DNA of 64,000 nt, from NCBI RefSeq assembly GCF_021534965.1, contig NZ_CP091037.1, positions 1,714,501-1,778,500 on the forward strand, in the 5' to 3' direction. This document shows, one piece after another, positions 42,476 through 51,394 of this stretch; positions within the stretch are counted from its first letter, which is position 1; every line of letters begins with the position of its first letter. The notes under the pieces are model-generated. The model worked only from the letters and a program-made list of their open reading frames with translations. It was not told the DNA's origin and made no database searches. Source of the DNA: Muricauda sp. SCSIO 65647 (GTDB taxonomy: Bacteria; Bacteroidota; Bacteroidia; Flavobacteriales; Flavobacteriaceae). The position numbers and the translations under genes are program-made.

Positions 42476-45205
42476 TTACCCCGTACCTTTCAGTCCGCCC
42501 GATAACACATTCACCACCAACAAAAGCACCAACAGCAGTTTGTTGGCCTCTTCAGCGTCTTTTTTGTCGAGGGCCCGCCATTTTTTGAGCGACCGTAGCT
42601 GTATTTCGTGCAACATCTGCAATGACCGATGCCTAAGTTTGTTGTTTTCAAGCCTAGAGAGCCGGCGCTCTTCTACAGATGCGCCCATAAGGGTTTCAAT
42701 TTCTTCAAGACAGGTACCATAATCGGCCAGAATAAGCTGCATGAGCTCGTTTTTGGTGGTAGGATCCGGCACCAGATCGGCAAAGACCTTCATGATGTCG
42801 GTATCTGAATTCAAAAGGTTGGTCTCGATCTGGATCAGACCGTATTTCAATAACGGCCATTCTTCGGCAAGGGTTTTTAAATATTCGAAATCTTCAGGAT
42901 ATTGCGCCTGGAAGGTGCCAAGGGCAGTGCCCGTACCAAACCACCCCGTGAGGTTGAACCGCGATTGGTTCCAACTGAACACCCAAGGTATGGATCTAAG
43001 ATCATCGAGGGATCGCTGACCGGTTCTGCGGGCAGGCCTTGAACCGATTTTGCTTTGTTCAAGCACGTCTATGGGGGTGGCATGGCCATAGAATTCAATG
43101 AATTGAGGGTGGTCTAACAATTGCCGGTAGTTGCTTCGGGCCAGTGCCACAAGACGGTCCATGATGTCGTACAGCTTTTTGTCTTTTTCTTTCTGCGCCG
43201 TTCGCATGGCCTGTCTGGCCGTGCCCGAGAGAAACATCTCGAGGTTGTACGAGGCGTTCAGGCGATTGGCAAATTGATTGGCTATGGTTTCACCCTGTAC
43301 GGTCATTTTGATGTGGCCGCTCATCGCACCGGGCGGCATGCTTTCAAGAAAACGGTGGATTTTACCGCCCCCCCTGCTGATGGTGCCCCCCCGGCCATGG
43401 AAAAAGCGAAGGGCTATACCGCGTCGATCTCCAACCTCCGTGAGTTTTTCCTCCGCCTTGTAGATGTTCCACCGGCTGGTCAGTATGCCCCCATCTTTGT
43501 TGCTGTCGCTATAGCCTAACATCACTTCTTGTATAAAGGGCTTTTTGTGCTTTTGCTGTTCTTGCACCATGGGGTGGGTTAAAAAGGCCTCTAAGATATC
43601 AGGGCCGGCCACAAGGTCGTCAATGGTCTCTAAAAGCGGCACAACGGGAAGGTGGGCATCTTTGAGACCGACCTCGCGCAGAAACAGAAAAACGACCACC
43701 AAATCACTTAAACTGCGCGTCATACTGACGATGACAGAGCCTATACCATCGGTTCCGTACCGATCCACATATTTTTTGACCTCGCTAAAATACCCCAATA
43801 CGTTATCGGCTTCTGGCCCGCAGGGGGTACCGGCCACCAAAAAGGGGCGATTGCTCTGTAACTCTTTGTTGATAAAAGAAAGTCTTTTTTCTTCATCCCA
43901 ATGGGCATAGTCGGTATCGGAAAAGCCTGCGGCCTGTAATAGTTGGGCCATGGCTTTTTCATGGTACGCACTGTTCTGCCGAATATCGAGCTTGGCCAAA
44001 TGAAAACCAAGGCAGGCCAATAGCCGTTCTACCGGAAACAGGTATTGTTTGATCACTTGGCCGGCCTTTAGGTGGGCCAAGACATCTCTGAGCTTTTTCA
44101 GTTCGATCGCCAGATCATCAGGGCGGCGATAACAGCTCTGATCGCCGAGGTCAAAACGTTCGTCAACCGTATTGTCTAACCGTACCAACAATAGGTTGAT
44201 GAACTGTCGCAGGGGTTCAGAAGGGTTTCGCTTCAAGGCCTTCTGACCGGCCTCGCCAAGGGTTTTGGCCTGTGATGCGATTTCTGATAGAAACGCCGTG
44301 GGAACCTCATTGAGAAATTCGGAAAAACTCATTTTTTGTGCCAATGCCACCAATTGCTCCCTTAGAATGTTCAATGCAGCCCTACGGTGAAGCTGTAGGG
44401 TAGAAGCGGTAAATTCTGGAGTCACGTACGGATGCCCGTCCCTATCGCCACCGACCCAGCTTCCGAATTGCAACATCGGAAATTGTTCTGGCCCATCGAG
44501 CAGTTCAGGTGAAAAACCGACATGCTTCCAGGCATTGAGCAAACGCTGGTCGGTCAAATGCAGCACTTTTGGGAACACGTTGACAAAGTAGTGCATGACG
44601 TTGCTGCGTTCGTCGGTGAGCCTGGGCTTTTGGAGATAGATTTCACCGGTACGCCACCATCGCTCCAATACACTTTTGATCTCTTGCTTTATCTCGGCCC
44701 GTTCTGAGACAGACCAAAGCGGGTTTTCGTTTTTTACCAGCAACACGTAAAGTTCTCGGTGAATGTCCAATACCGTCAACCTTTTTGCTTCGGTAGGGTG
44801 GGCGGTCAATACGGGCATTACCTTGATTTTGGGCAACAAATCCGCTATTTTTTGCTCATCGACCCCTGATTCTTTCCATAATTTGAGCGTTTCTCCCCAC
44901 GATCCACGTGTGGTTTCCAGTCCGAATTGGGACTCGGTTTTTCTGCGGAATTGCGTGGCCGCGTTCTCTTCTACCAAGTTGAGCAACTCAAAGGAAATGC
45001 CCAGGGCCTGTGCCAGTTTTTCATCGGCCACTTTAGACTGTTTTTTTTCATGGGAGTCGTTTTCTGCGTTGATCAGGGCCGCAAGTTCAGCCTCTCCCAA
45101 AGACTGGAGCATTTCTTTGAACACATTGATCAAATAGGTGTAATCTTTTCTGATCTTTCGCAGTCCTTCAAGCTCAAGTGTTTTCTTTTCCATGGTCGGG
45201 GTCAT
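42476..45205 (-). CDS. ppc: Phosphoenolpyruvate carboxylase
   Basis: A 909-residue enzyme fixing bicarbonate onto PEP to give oxaloacetate, an anaplerotic step. Both family signatures are present: VMPVLTAHPTEAKR (catalytic His) and MLGYSDSNKDGG, plus the FHGRGGTISRGGG loop. The C-terminus ends LSGGLKGTG, close to the usual ...MRNTG. Start: ATG at 45205 (MTPTMEKK) or the ATG four codons later. Monocistronic as far as visible. Confidence 0.96.
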   Translation of the reverse strand: MTPTMEKKTLELEGLRKIRKDYTYLINVFKEMLQSLGEAELAALINAENDSHEKKQSKVADEKLAQALGISFELLNLVEENAATQFRRKTESQFGLETTRGSWGETLKLWKESGVDEQKIADLLPKIKVMPVLTAHPTEAKRLTVLDIHRELYVLLVKNENPLWSVSERAEIKQEIKSVLERWWRTGEIYLQKPRLTDERSNVMHYFVNVFPKVLHLTDQRLLNAWKHVGFSPELLDGPEQFPMLQFGSWVGGDRDGHPYVTPEFTASTLQLHRRAALNILREQLVALAQKMSFSEFLNEVPTAFLSEIASQAKTLGEAGQKALKRNPSEPLRQFINLLLVRLDNTVDERFDLGDQSCYRRPDDLAIELKKLRDVLAHLKAGQVIKQYLFPVERLLACLGFHLAKLDIRQNSAYHEKAMAQLLQAAGFSDTDYAHWDEEKRLSFINKELQSNRPFLVAGTPCGPEADNVLGYFSEVKKYVDRYGTDGIGSVIVSMTRSLSDLVVVFLFLREVGLKDAHLPVVPLLETIDDLVAGPDILEAFLTHPMVQEQQKHKKPFIQEVMLGYSDSNKDGGILTSRWNIYKAEEKLTEVGDRRGIALRFFHGRGGTISRGGGKIHRFLESMPPGAMSGHIKMTVQGETIANQFANRLNASYNLEMFLSGTARQAMRTAQKEKDKKLYDIMDRLVALARSNYRQLLDHPQFIEFYGHATPIDVLEQSKIGSRPARRTGQRSLDDLRSIPWVFSWNQSRFNLTGWFGTGTALGTFQAQYPEDFEYLKTLAEEWPLLKYGLIQIETNLLNSDTDIMKVFADLVPDPTTKNELMQLILADYGTCLEEIETLMGASVEERRLSRLENNKLRHRSLQMLHEIQLRSLKKWRALDKKDAEEANKLLLVLLLVVNVLSGGLKGTG

Positions 45206-45266
45206 ATTTTTAGAAACAAGTTATGTATTTACGATTTTTTATTTTTCACCCGCAAATTTCAGAAAC

Positions 45267-46517
45267 CTAACCTTTGAAAAACAAAGAAAACGTGTGTATT
45301 TCTTCATTTCGGTCATAGGCCAATCGAAACCCATAGATATCACATATCTTTTGATTGATGGCAAGCCCCAGGCCCAAGGAATCTTTTGTTGAAGAGCCCC
45401 TTTGAAAACGACGGAACAATTTTTCAGTGGCTATCTCAGAAATTTCACCGGTATTGGTGATTTCAAATTTATCCTCGTTGAGCAGCATGTTTATGGAACC
45501 ACCTTCTTTATTGTGCTGCACGGCATTTTTGATAAGGTTCGTAAGCAGGATATCGGCCAGAATATGGTCGCATTCTATGGTTACCGGATGTAGTTCGGTG
45601 GTTACATTGAGATTCTTGAAATTGATGATCTCTTGCATATTGCTTAAGATGTTCCCTATAATGGCATGGACATCGACACGGTCTAATCGCCTGAATTCTT
45701 GGTTCTCTATTCTGGAGATCAGTGTCAGGGCCTTACCTATTTTAGATAGTTTATTGGTCTCTTGGTACACGGCCTCTACCCGCGCCAGTTCTTTTTTATC
45801 GAGGTTGTTGCTCTCTAACAACAAGACCACTTTGTTTCTGATAATGGCCAAAGGAGTCTGTATTTCGTGCGATATGTTCTCGTTGAATTCCTTTAGGTTC
45901 TGAAAATCTTTCTTTACTTGGTCCATCAACGTGGTGATGACCTCATTGAGCTCTTCAAACTCACTTATGCTGGATGTATTGAGATGTATAGACTCTTTTT
46001 GGGTTACATTATATTGTTTGAGCTTTGATAAATTCCTGAAAAACGGATTCCACGCCCATTTGTATATTTCCCGATTGATGAAATAAAGCCCTATCACCAA
46101 TAGCAGTATAACAAAACTGGTCGTGATGAAAAGCAACCAGATTAACTCATGTATTTCGAGCAGCACATGCCTGAGCGTGATCTTTACGGGCTGTGCATTG
46201 ATAGATGAGGTGAATGTATATATTTTGTAAGGAAGCTGTTTGTCGGCGTAGGCCTCATAGATCAAGGTGTCATTGAATTTTTCGGGCCGTATGGCGCCGT
46301 TGTCGATAGGGGTGCTCTGCAATAAATAGTTGGAAGGGGGTAGCACGCCCTCTTTGTCGAGATGAAAATCAATACGTTCCCGTTCATGCAAGAGAATTTC
46401 TTCCACTTCACTGTTCACGAGATACTGAATGAAGTAATAATCTACCGCGATCATTACCGGAAAGAGGAAAGCCAGAAATATGAGGTAATATGTATTGGTC
46501 TTTCTGACTAGGTTCAT
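45267..46517 (-). CDS. Membrane sensor histidine kinase
   Basis: A 416-residue kinase with two membrane segments (about 12-32 and 128-150) enclosing a ~95-residue periplasmic sensor, then a HisKA domain with NISHEIQTPLAIIRNK (phosphorylated His) and a HATPase_c domain with ILLTNLIKNAVQHNKEGG (N box) and SLGLGLAINQKICDIYG (G box). It overlaps the response-regulator gene by 4 nt (ATGA). The signal is unknown; it is downstream of the V-ATPase operon but has its own promoter via the regulator. Confidence 0.92.
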   Translation of the reverse strand: MNLVRKTNTYYLIFLAFLFPVMIAVDYYFIQYLVNSEVEEILLHERERIDFHLDKEGVLPPSNYLLQSTPIDNGAIRPEKFNDTLIYEAYADKQLPYKIYTFTSSINAQPVKITLRHVLLEIHELIWLLFITTSFVILLLVIGLYFINREIYKWAWNPFFRNLSKLKQYNVTQKESIHLNTSSISEFEELNEVITTLMDQVKKDFQNLKEFNENISHEIQTPLAIIRNKVVLLLESNNLDKKELARVEAVYQETNKLSKIGKALTLISRIENQEFRRLDRVDVHAIIGNILSNMQEIINFKNLNVTTELHPVTIECDHILADILLTNLIKNAVQHNKEGGSINMLLNEDKFEITNTGEISEIATEKLFRRFQRGSSTKDSLGLGLAINQKICDIYGFRLAYDRNEEIHTFSLFFKG

Positions 46518-47194
46518 TCTCGATCGGTAAATTTATAGCCTACGCTATAGATGGACTGAATATAGTCTTTGCCTTTCAATTCGGCAATTTTTCTGCGCAA
46601 ATTGGCCAAATGGGTATAGATGAACTTGTAAGAATCGGCCATTTCTATATCGTCGCCCCAGAGGTGTTCGGCAATGGCCTCTTTGGTCAAAAGACGGTGC
46701 CTGTTGACCACAAAAAAGTGGATGATGTCAAACTCTTTTTTGGTCAGGTTCAAAAGGCGATCGTGCACAAAGACTTCATGGCTGTCGGGTTTGATCTTGA
46801 TCTCGTTGAAAAAGATTTCCTTGTTTCCGCTGTATACCTTTCTTCGATAAAGGGCCTTGATCCTTGCATTCAGTTCTGCGAGATAAAAGGGTTTGATCAA
46901 GTAATCATCTGCGCCGATCTCTAAACCGTGTACTTTGTCATCAACAGAATTTTTTGCTGAAATGATGATGATGCCGGCATCGATATTCTCTTTTTTTACT
47001 TCTCTTATGATGTCCAATCCGTTGCCATCGGGCAGTGTGATGTCAACGACCAAGATATCATATGGAAAATACCCTATTTTGTCATAGGCCGATTTATGGT
47101 CGGGGGCGATTTCACAGATGTTGCCTTCCTCCTCCAGAAAATTTTTGATATCCTGTAGCAGTTCGGCATTGTCTTCAATAACCAATATCTTCAT
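46514..47194 (-). CDS. OmpR-family response regulator
   Basis: About 226 residues from MKILVIEDNAELL; a longer frame to 47230 would run across the promoter box. Receiver domain: acidic pair in IEDN, phospho-Asp in ILVVDITLPDGNGLDI and the conserved Lys in ADDYLIKPFYLAELNARI. The C-terminal winged helix has LTKKEFDIIHFFVVNRHRLLTKEAIAEHLW and ends YSVGYKFTDRE. First gene of the regulator-kinase pair. Target genes cannot be told from the sequence. Confidence 0.94.
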   Translation of the reverse strand: MKILVIEDNAELLQDIKNFLEEEGNICEIAPDHKSAYDKIGYFPYDILVVDITLPDGNGLDIIREVKKENIDAGIIIISAKNSVDDKVHGLEIGADDYLIKPFYLAELNARIKALYRRKVYSGNKEIFFNEIKIKPDSHEVFVHDRLLNLTKKEFDIIHFFVVNRHRLLTKEAIAEHLWGDDIEMADSYKFIYTHLANLRRKIAELKGKDYIQSIYSVGYKFTDRE

Positions 47195-47227
47195 GGCTAG
47201 GGGCTTTGAGAAAATCCATCTTGTGGT

Positions 47228-47235
47228 CAAATGTA
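47228..47235 (-). promoter_or_regulatory. -7 element of the response-regulator/kinase operon
   Basis: TACATTTG on the minus strand, an exact TAnnTTTG match 33 nt before the regulator ATG, in the gap after the V-ATPase K gene. It indicates separate transcription of the two-component genes. Confidence 0.55.
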
Positions 47236-47275
47236 CTTGCCATAGGTCAAATAAAAAATGACATTGTACCGATGT

Positions 47276-47743
47276 CTAGCCCGTTGGCAACCCTGTCATG
47301 GTGAATATCATTACGAACAGTGCCACCGTTTCCACGATACCGATGATCATAATGTATTTGGCCGTATCGTTGGCACCAGAGGCAATGGCATCACAGGCCC
47401 GCGCCCCGGTTTTACCCTGAAAGATGGCCGAACCTGCCATGGCGGCGCCCGCTACAAGACCAATGACTATTTGCCAGACGTAAGAGTCAGGTGCAAGGTT
47501 GGCATCGGCAATAGCATTTTTAAGGATCATTCCGTAGATGACCTGTGATAACGGCGCGCCCACAAAAATAAGTAGGGCCGTAGCGGCCTTTTGACCACTG
47601 GTGATCATTTTCTTCCATGCCCCGATGGCCGCCATGCCGGCGATTCCTGTTCCTATTGCAGATCCTATTGAAGCGATGCTTAGTGACATGCCCATATCGC
47701 CGAGTCCTGTTACCGTTGTTGTTAAAAGTGCCATACCTACCAT
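47276..47743 (-). CDS. V-type ATP synthase subunit K (rotor ring), predicted Na+-binding
   Basis: A 155-residue proteolipid with two helical hairpins (four membrane helices). The ion site is built from Ser66-Gln67 and Tyr70 in APLSQVIYG, Gln109 in IFQGKTG and Glu138 in GIVETVALF. These match Thr64, Gln65, Tyr68, Gln110 and Glu139 of the Na+-binding E. hirae NtpK, which has the same length. Only the second hairpin carries the carboxylate. Last gene of the V-ATPase operon. Na+ rather than H+ coupling follows from this residue set (inference). Confidence 0.94.
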   Translation of the reverse strand: MVGMALLTTTVTGLGDMGMSLSIASIGSAIGTGIAGMAAIGAWKKMITSGQKAATALLIFVGAPLSQVIYGMILKNAIADANLAPDSYVWQIVIGLVAGAAMAGSAIFQGKTGARACDAIASGANDTAKYIMIIGIVETVALFVMIFTMTGLPTG

Positions 47744-47771
47744 AATCTAGAGTTTTATTGATTTTTATTTT

Positions 47772-49619
47772 TTATCGTGTTGAAATGGATGATTTCCTTT
47801 TGTTTTCATATTCGTTTTCTTGAGAAATCAGTGTAAAGGGCTTATAGGCTTCGCCCGAAAACTGAACGCCCAAATGCCCGGCAAACTCAAGCATGTTCAA
47901 TCGAATGCCATGTACCATGACCGCCATTAGGGCCAAGGCGATGTTGAGTCCGTGGCCCAAAAGCAGGGCTATTGCCGCCATAAGCAGATTGATGATGCCC
48001 ATGCCCGTTGTTCCTTCGGGCAATATCATATTGTTAAAGCTGGCCGCCACGGCAGCGGTGGCCATTCCCACCGCAAAAAGCCGTACATAAGAGACGATGT
48101 CTGAAAATCCGCTGATAAGGCTCAGGGGCAAATTGGCCAGAGAAATCCCCATGCTTTTGAAAAAGTTCTTGCTTTCAACTGAAAAGAGGGCCACCAATGC
48201 CGTTCCGCCGACAAACAACCATGGCCCCCATTCGGGCATGGGCTTGCCGAGCACCAGTTGTTCGGTTATCAAAAAGAGCCCCCAGACCAATACGATCCAG
48301 CCCACTTCGCTCAACGCCTTTATGGAATTGATGAACTGGGCGACCCGTATGCCATGGGCAATGGTCAGATGAATGGCCCCGATCAAAAACGACAGGTGCA
48401 TCATGAAGGAAATGTTATCTACCCCAAAGCTGGCAATTTCTGGAATGATCAAATTTTTGAGTAAAGGGAGGGCCGCTATCTGCTCTGACCCAAAATAGGT
48501 GCCGCTCAACACTCCCCAAATAATGGTAGCCCCGCTCAAGACATAGATCAAAACCTGCATCTGACCTGTCATTTTTTTACGAAGCAGGAAAGTGATCAAC
48601 AGAAAGACCAACCCATAGCCCGCATCACCTACCAACATGGTGAAGAACAGGGCAAAGGCCACCAAAAAGTAGATGGAGACATCGACCTCTTTATACCCCG
48701 GCACGATATCGATGAATTTCATCACGGGATTGATGATACCGATCCATTTCGGATTCTTGATATAGACGGGTACTTCCTCTGGTTTTTCAGGTTCCGCTAT
48801 ATGGTAGCCCCAATGGTTCTTCTTCGCAGCGGCAACAAAATCGTCTACGGTATTGCGGGGAATGTACCCTTTGAGGTATTTGAGCCGACCTTCGATGTCG
48901 CCCATGCCTTCTAGGGCCTGCTGCGTGCCCAATCGATTTTTTAGCAACAACTGATACGCTTCAAGCCATTTTATATTTTCGGTCTGATCCTCTAAGAAAT
49001 GTTCCACCTCGGCCAGTTGCCGTTCTTTTCTTTCAATTTGCTGTTTGATATCTTCAAAGGGCAACTTGGGCAGGGGCCCTTCTTTGTGGTGCAGTTTCTC
49101 AGATCCGTTTCGGGCGATCAATACGGTCGGAACCTTGCCATCGCGTTCAGGAAGTTTCACCAAGGTATGTTTGCCCTCTAAGGAAGACGCCACAGATTTG
49201 TCGAGTAAGTACAACTTGAGGTGAAGCCCTTTCTCTTCTAAATAAGAGATGTCTTTTCTATTGGTCTTTTCGCCCCATATGCCGTACCAATGCAATTGTT
49301 GGTTAAGGTCATCTAATCTTTCTTGGCCTTTGCGCCTGATTTCCTCTGTTTGCAATATGCGGTCAACCAGTTGTTTGGGGTCTTTGGCAGCATATTTTGT
49401 ACGGTCATGGCCCTTATTTTTCTTTTTTGAATAGTCTCTGAGCACCGAAAGGGCCCTTTCTGTTTGATGGACGGCTTGCAAACGTCTTTCAACGGTACCA
49501 TTGCCGGGCCGATCGATTTCCTTGATATCGACCACGCCAAGTCTGCCCAGTTTCATGATGGTATCATCGACGGCACGTGCGGTGGTAAACAGCAATATTT
49601 CCTTCATCCTCACGATCAT
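47772..49619 (-). CDS. V-type ATP synthase subunit I (a/stator)
   Basis: About 615 residues from MIVRMKEILLFTT; the extra upstream codons to 49667 lie within the D gene and are rejected. The first half is a long soluble coiled-coil arm (ERKERQLAEVEHFLEDQ). The second half has about seven to eight membrane segments (starting VDVSIYFLVAFALFFTMLVG), with the conserved Arg of the ion channel in DIVSYVRLFAVGMA. ATG overlaps the D stop (ATGA). It links the rotor ring to the peripheral stalk. Confidence 0.93.
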   Translation of the reverse strand: MIVRMKEILLFTTARAVDDTIMKLGRLGVVDIKEIDRPGNGTVERRLQAVHQTERALSVLRDYSKKKNKGHDRTKYAAKDPKQLVDRILQTEEIRRKGQERLDDLNQQLHWYGIWGEKTNRKDISYLEEKGLHLKLYLLDKSVASSLEGKHTLVKLPERDGKVPTVLIARNGSEKLHHKEGPLPKLPFEDIKQQIERKERQLAEVEHFLEDQTENIKWLEAYQLLLKNRLGTQQALEGMGDIEGRLKYLKGYIPRNTVDDFVAAAKKNHWGYHIAEPEKPEEVPVYIKNPKWIGIINPVMKFIDIVPGYKEVDVSIYFLVAFALFFTMLVGDAGYGLVFLLITFLLRKKMTGQMQVLIYVLSGATIIWGVLSGTYFGSEQIAALPLLKNLIIPEIASFGVDNISFMMHLSFLIGAIHLTIAHGIRVAQFINSIKALSEVGWIVLVWGLFLITEQLVLGKPMPEWGPWLFVGGTALVALFSVESKNFFKSMGISLANLPLSLISGFSDIVSYVRLFAVGMATAAVAASFNNMILPEGTTGMGIINLLMAAIALLLGHGLNIALALMAVMVHGIRLNMLEFAGHLGVQFSGEAYKPFTLISQENEYENKRKSSISTR

Positions 49620-50227
49620 GCCAGGGCCTTTTTCTCTTCTTTTTTCTTTTTCACCAGTTTGGCGCATCCTATGGCCAAGCGTTCCACATCGCCCAGATAG
49701 ATCTCAATCTTTCTGATATTTTCCTTGGTCTCGGGAATGAACACCTCCTTAAGGGCATTTTTCATTCTTCGTGCCTCGGCCAGTTCTTCCCAAAGCAGTT
49801 GCAGGTTGCGTTCTTCGATTTCTATCAGGGTATGGTTCGTCTTTTGCTCGCGTATCACTTCAATGGCCGCATCTACCCAAAGGGGCGTGCTGAAAAGGTC
49901 TACTTCAAGGTCTTCAAAGACAATGTCTTGAAAGACTTCAATGGTTACCCCTGCGATTTCCTTTTTTTCGGTGATGGTACGGTCTACTTTTACCATTTCA
50001 GATAAGTCAATGGTCTTCTCGGCCATAACGCCCACCCATTTCTTTGTTTCGGCATTGGTCGTTGCAATGGCTTGCTTCAATCGAACGATATTGTTTTCTA
50101 TGGTCTGCACCACTTCTTTCAGCTGTTGCTCTTTCATCTCAAAGACAGGCAGGGCCGTATTGAATTCTTTTAGCTCTATCTTTAGGGCAGCCAGGGTATT
50201 TTTGTTCATCAAGATCTTATCGGCCAT
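49616..50227 (-). CDS. V-type ATP synthase subunit D (central stalk)
   Basis: A 203-residue, mostly helical protein: ILMNKNTLAALKIELKEFNTAL at the start and LEELAEARRMKNALKEVFIPE-type C-terminal helix, the antiparallel coiled coil that turns inside A3B3. Start overlaps the DUF2764 gene end by 11 nt, and its stop overlaps subunit I by 4 nt. Confidence 0.9.
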   Translation of the reverse strand: MADKILMNKNTLAALKIELKEFNTALPVFEMKEQQLKEVVQTIENNIVRLKQAIATTNAETKKWVGVMAEKTIDLSEMVKVDRTITEKKEIAGVTIEVFQDIVFEDLEVDLFSTPLWVDAAIEVIREQKTNHTLIEIEERNLQLLWEELAEARRMKNALKEVFIPETKENIRKIEIYLGDVERLAIGCAKLVKKKKEEKKALA

Positions 50228-50798
50228 CTTCGGTCTTTTTTGTGCTGTCTAAAAAATTGTCAAAGCCCTGTTTTGGGTCAAAACCCCACCACCGTAGCAA
50301 TAGCAACAACTTCAGTTTATAGATGGATAGGGCGCCAAGATCGGCATAGTGTCCTATGGACAATTCCTCCAGCTTATCCCATTGCCATTTCAAGAGCTGT
50401 ATTTCTTCTTCTAACGGTGTGCCGGGCACCAGTGGCAAGGCTTGTTTTTTTACTGTTGATGTGCTTGTGCCGTCTTTTCTGGAGAGGCGAAGCTGTTGGA
50501 TGTCTTTTTTGAGGGCATACACATAACTGGAAAAAGCGGCCAAGACCTTGTTCTTGCTCTTTTTAAAGGCATCTGAATAGATAGTGCTCAAATTGATCTG
50601 TTGAAACATTCGATAGGTGCCCGGGGATAAATACTTGCAGGCTTCCTCTTCTAAAATGGCAATGATGTCTTTTTCCGATTCGGAAGGATTGGTATACTTT
50701 TTCAAGATGGAAAATACCTTTGAACGTTCCTCGACCGTATCTTGAAAAGACAGGTAGGGCAAACTGCTCATCAGGTATTCCAAATTTCCCGCGATCAT
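50217..50798 (-). CDS. DUF2764 family V-ATPase-associated protein (subunit C-like position)
   Basis: A 193-residue protein starting MIAGNLEYLMSSLPYLSFQD, the family-typical DUF2764 start, then largely helical (EKDIIAILEEEACKYL, QLLKWQWDKLEELSIGHYADL). It occurs only inside bacterial V-ATPase operons of this type (Bacteroidota, Chlamydiae, spirochaetes), in the place where a subunit C would be, and may be its functional counterpart (inference). Overlaps the E gene by 4 nt and D by 11 nt. Confidence 0.85.
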   Translation of the reverse strand: MIAGNLEYLMSSLPYLSFQDTVEERSKVFSILKKYTNPSESEKDIIAILEEEACKYLSPGTYRMFQQINLSTIYSDAFKKSKNKVLAAFSSYVYALKKDIQQLRLSRKDGTSTSTVKKQALPLVPGTPLEEEIQLLKWQWDKLEELSIGHYADLGALSIYKLKLLLLLRWWGFDPKQGFDNFLDSTKKTEDGR

Positions 50799-51394
50799 GT
50801 GTTCGATTCGTTTTTAAGGATCTGCACCCATTTCGGACTAAGATGTGCGTTCAACAATTCGGCCACTTCTTCGGGTGAAATTTGGTAACTCCATCCTTGA
50901 TCGGTCTTGGTGACGGTAAACCCATTGAGCAGATGGGCATCTTTGGTAACGGAGTCTAGATTATCTGAATCTTGTAATCGCTTCTGGATTTTTTTGGCCA
51001 GTTGCGCTTCCATAGTTTCAGGAAGTTGTAAAGCGATGCCACTGCCCACATTTTCTATGACCTTTAAAACGGCTTTTTCCATAAGTTCGGGGGTGAAGTT
51101 CGTCTCCACTTCCCTTTCCAATGCGGCTTTGAGCAGTTTTAACAACTCATTGCGTACCGAGACGGTGAGGTCTCTGGCAGCCTGTTTCAGGGCAGCCTCC
51201 CCTTTGTTAAGGGTGGCTTCGGCCTCTTTCTCGGCATGGTGTAGAAGCTCTTTACTTTTGCTCTCTGCCCCATCAACAATTTTTTGGGCCTTTGCTTGTG
51301 CCTTTTCGACTATCTGCTTTGCTTCATTGTCGGCCGCGTCTATGGCTTCCGTTTTTAAGGTGGCGATCAATTTATCCAAGGTCTTCTCACTCAT
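50795..51394 (-). CDS. V-type ATP synthase subunit E (peripheral stalk)
   Basis: A 199-residue protein with a long N-terminal Ala/Glu/Lys-rich helix (EAIDAADNEAKQIVEKAQAK onward) and a globular C-terminal domain, the plan of the E subunit of the peripheral stalk. A separate subunit G gene, its usual coiled-coil partner, is not found in the operon. Overlaps subunit B by 8 nt. Confidence 0.88.
   Translation of the reverse strand: MSEKTLDKLIATLKTEAIDAADNEAKQIVEKAQAKAQKIVDGAESKSKELLHHAEKEAEATLNKGEAALKQAARDLTVSVRNELLKLLKAALEREVETNFTPELMEKAVLKVIENVGSGIALQLPETMEAQLAKKIQKRLQDSDNLDSVTKDAHLLNGFTVTKTDQGWSYQISPEEVAELLNAHLSPKWVQILKNESNT

Noticed and set aside
42378-42722. Plus-strand frame overlapping the 3' end of ppc
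   Set aside because: Antisense to conserved ppc codons; Ser/Cys/Arg-rich shadow composition.
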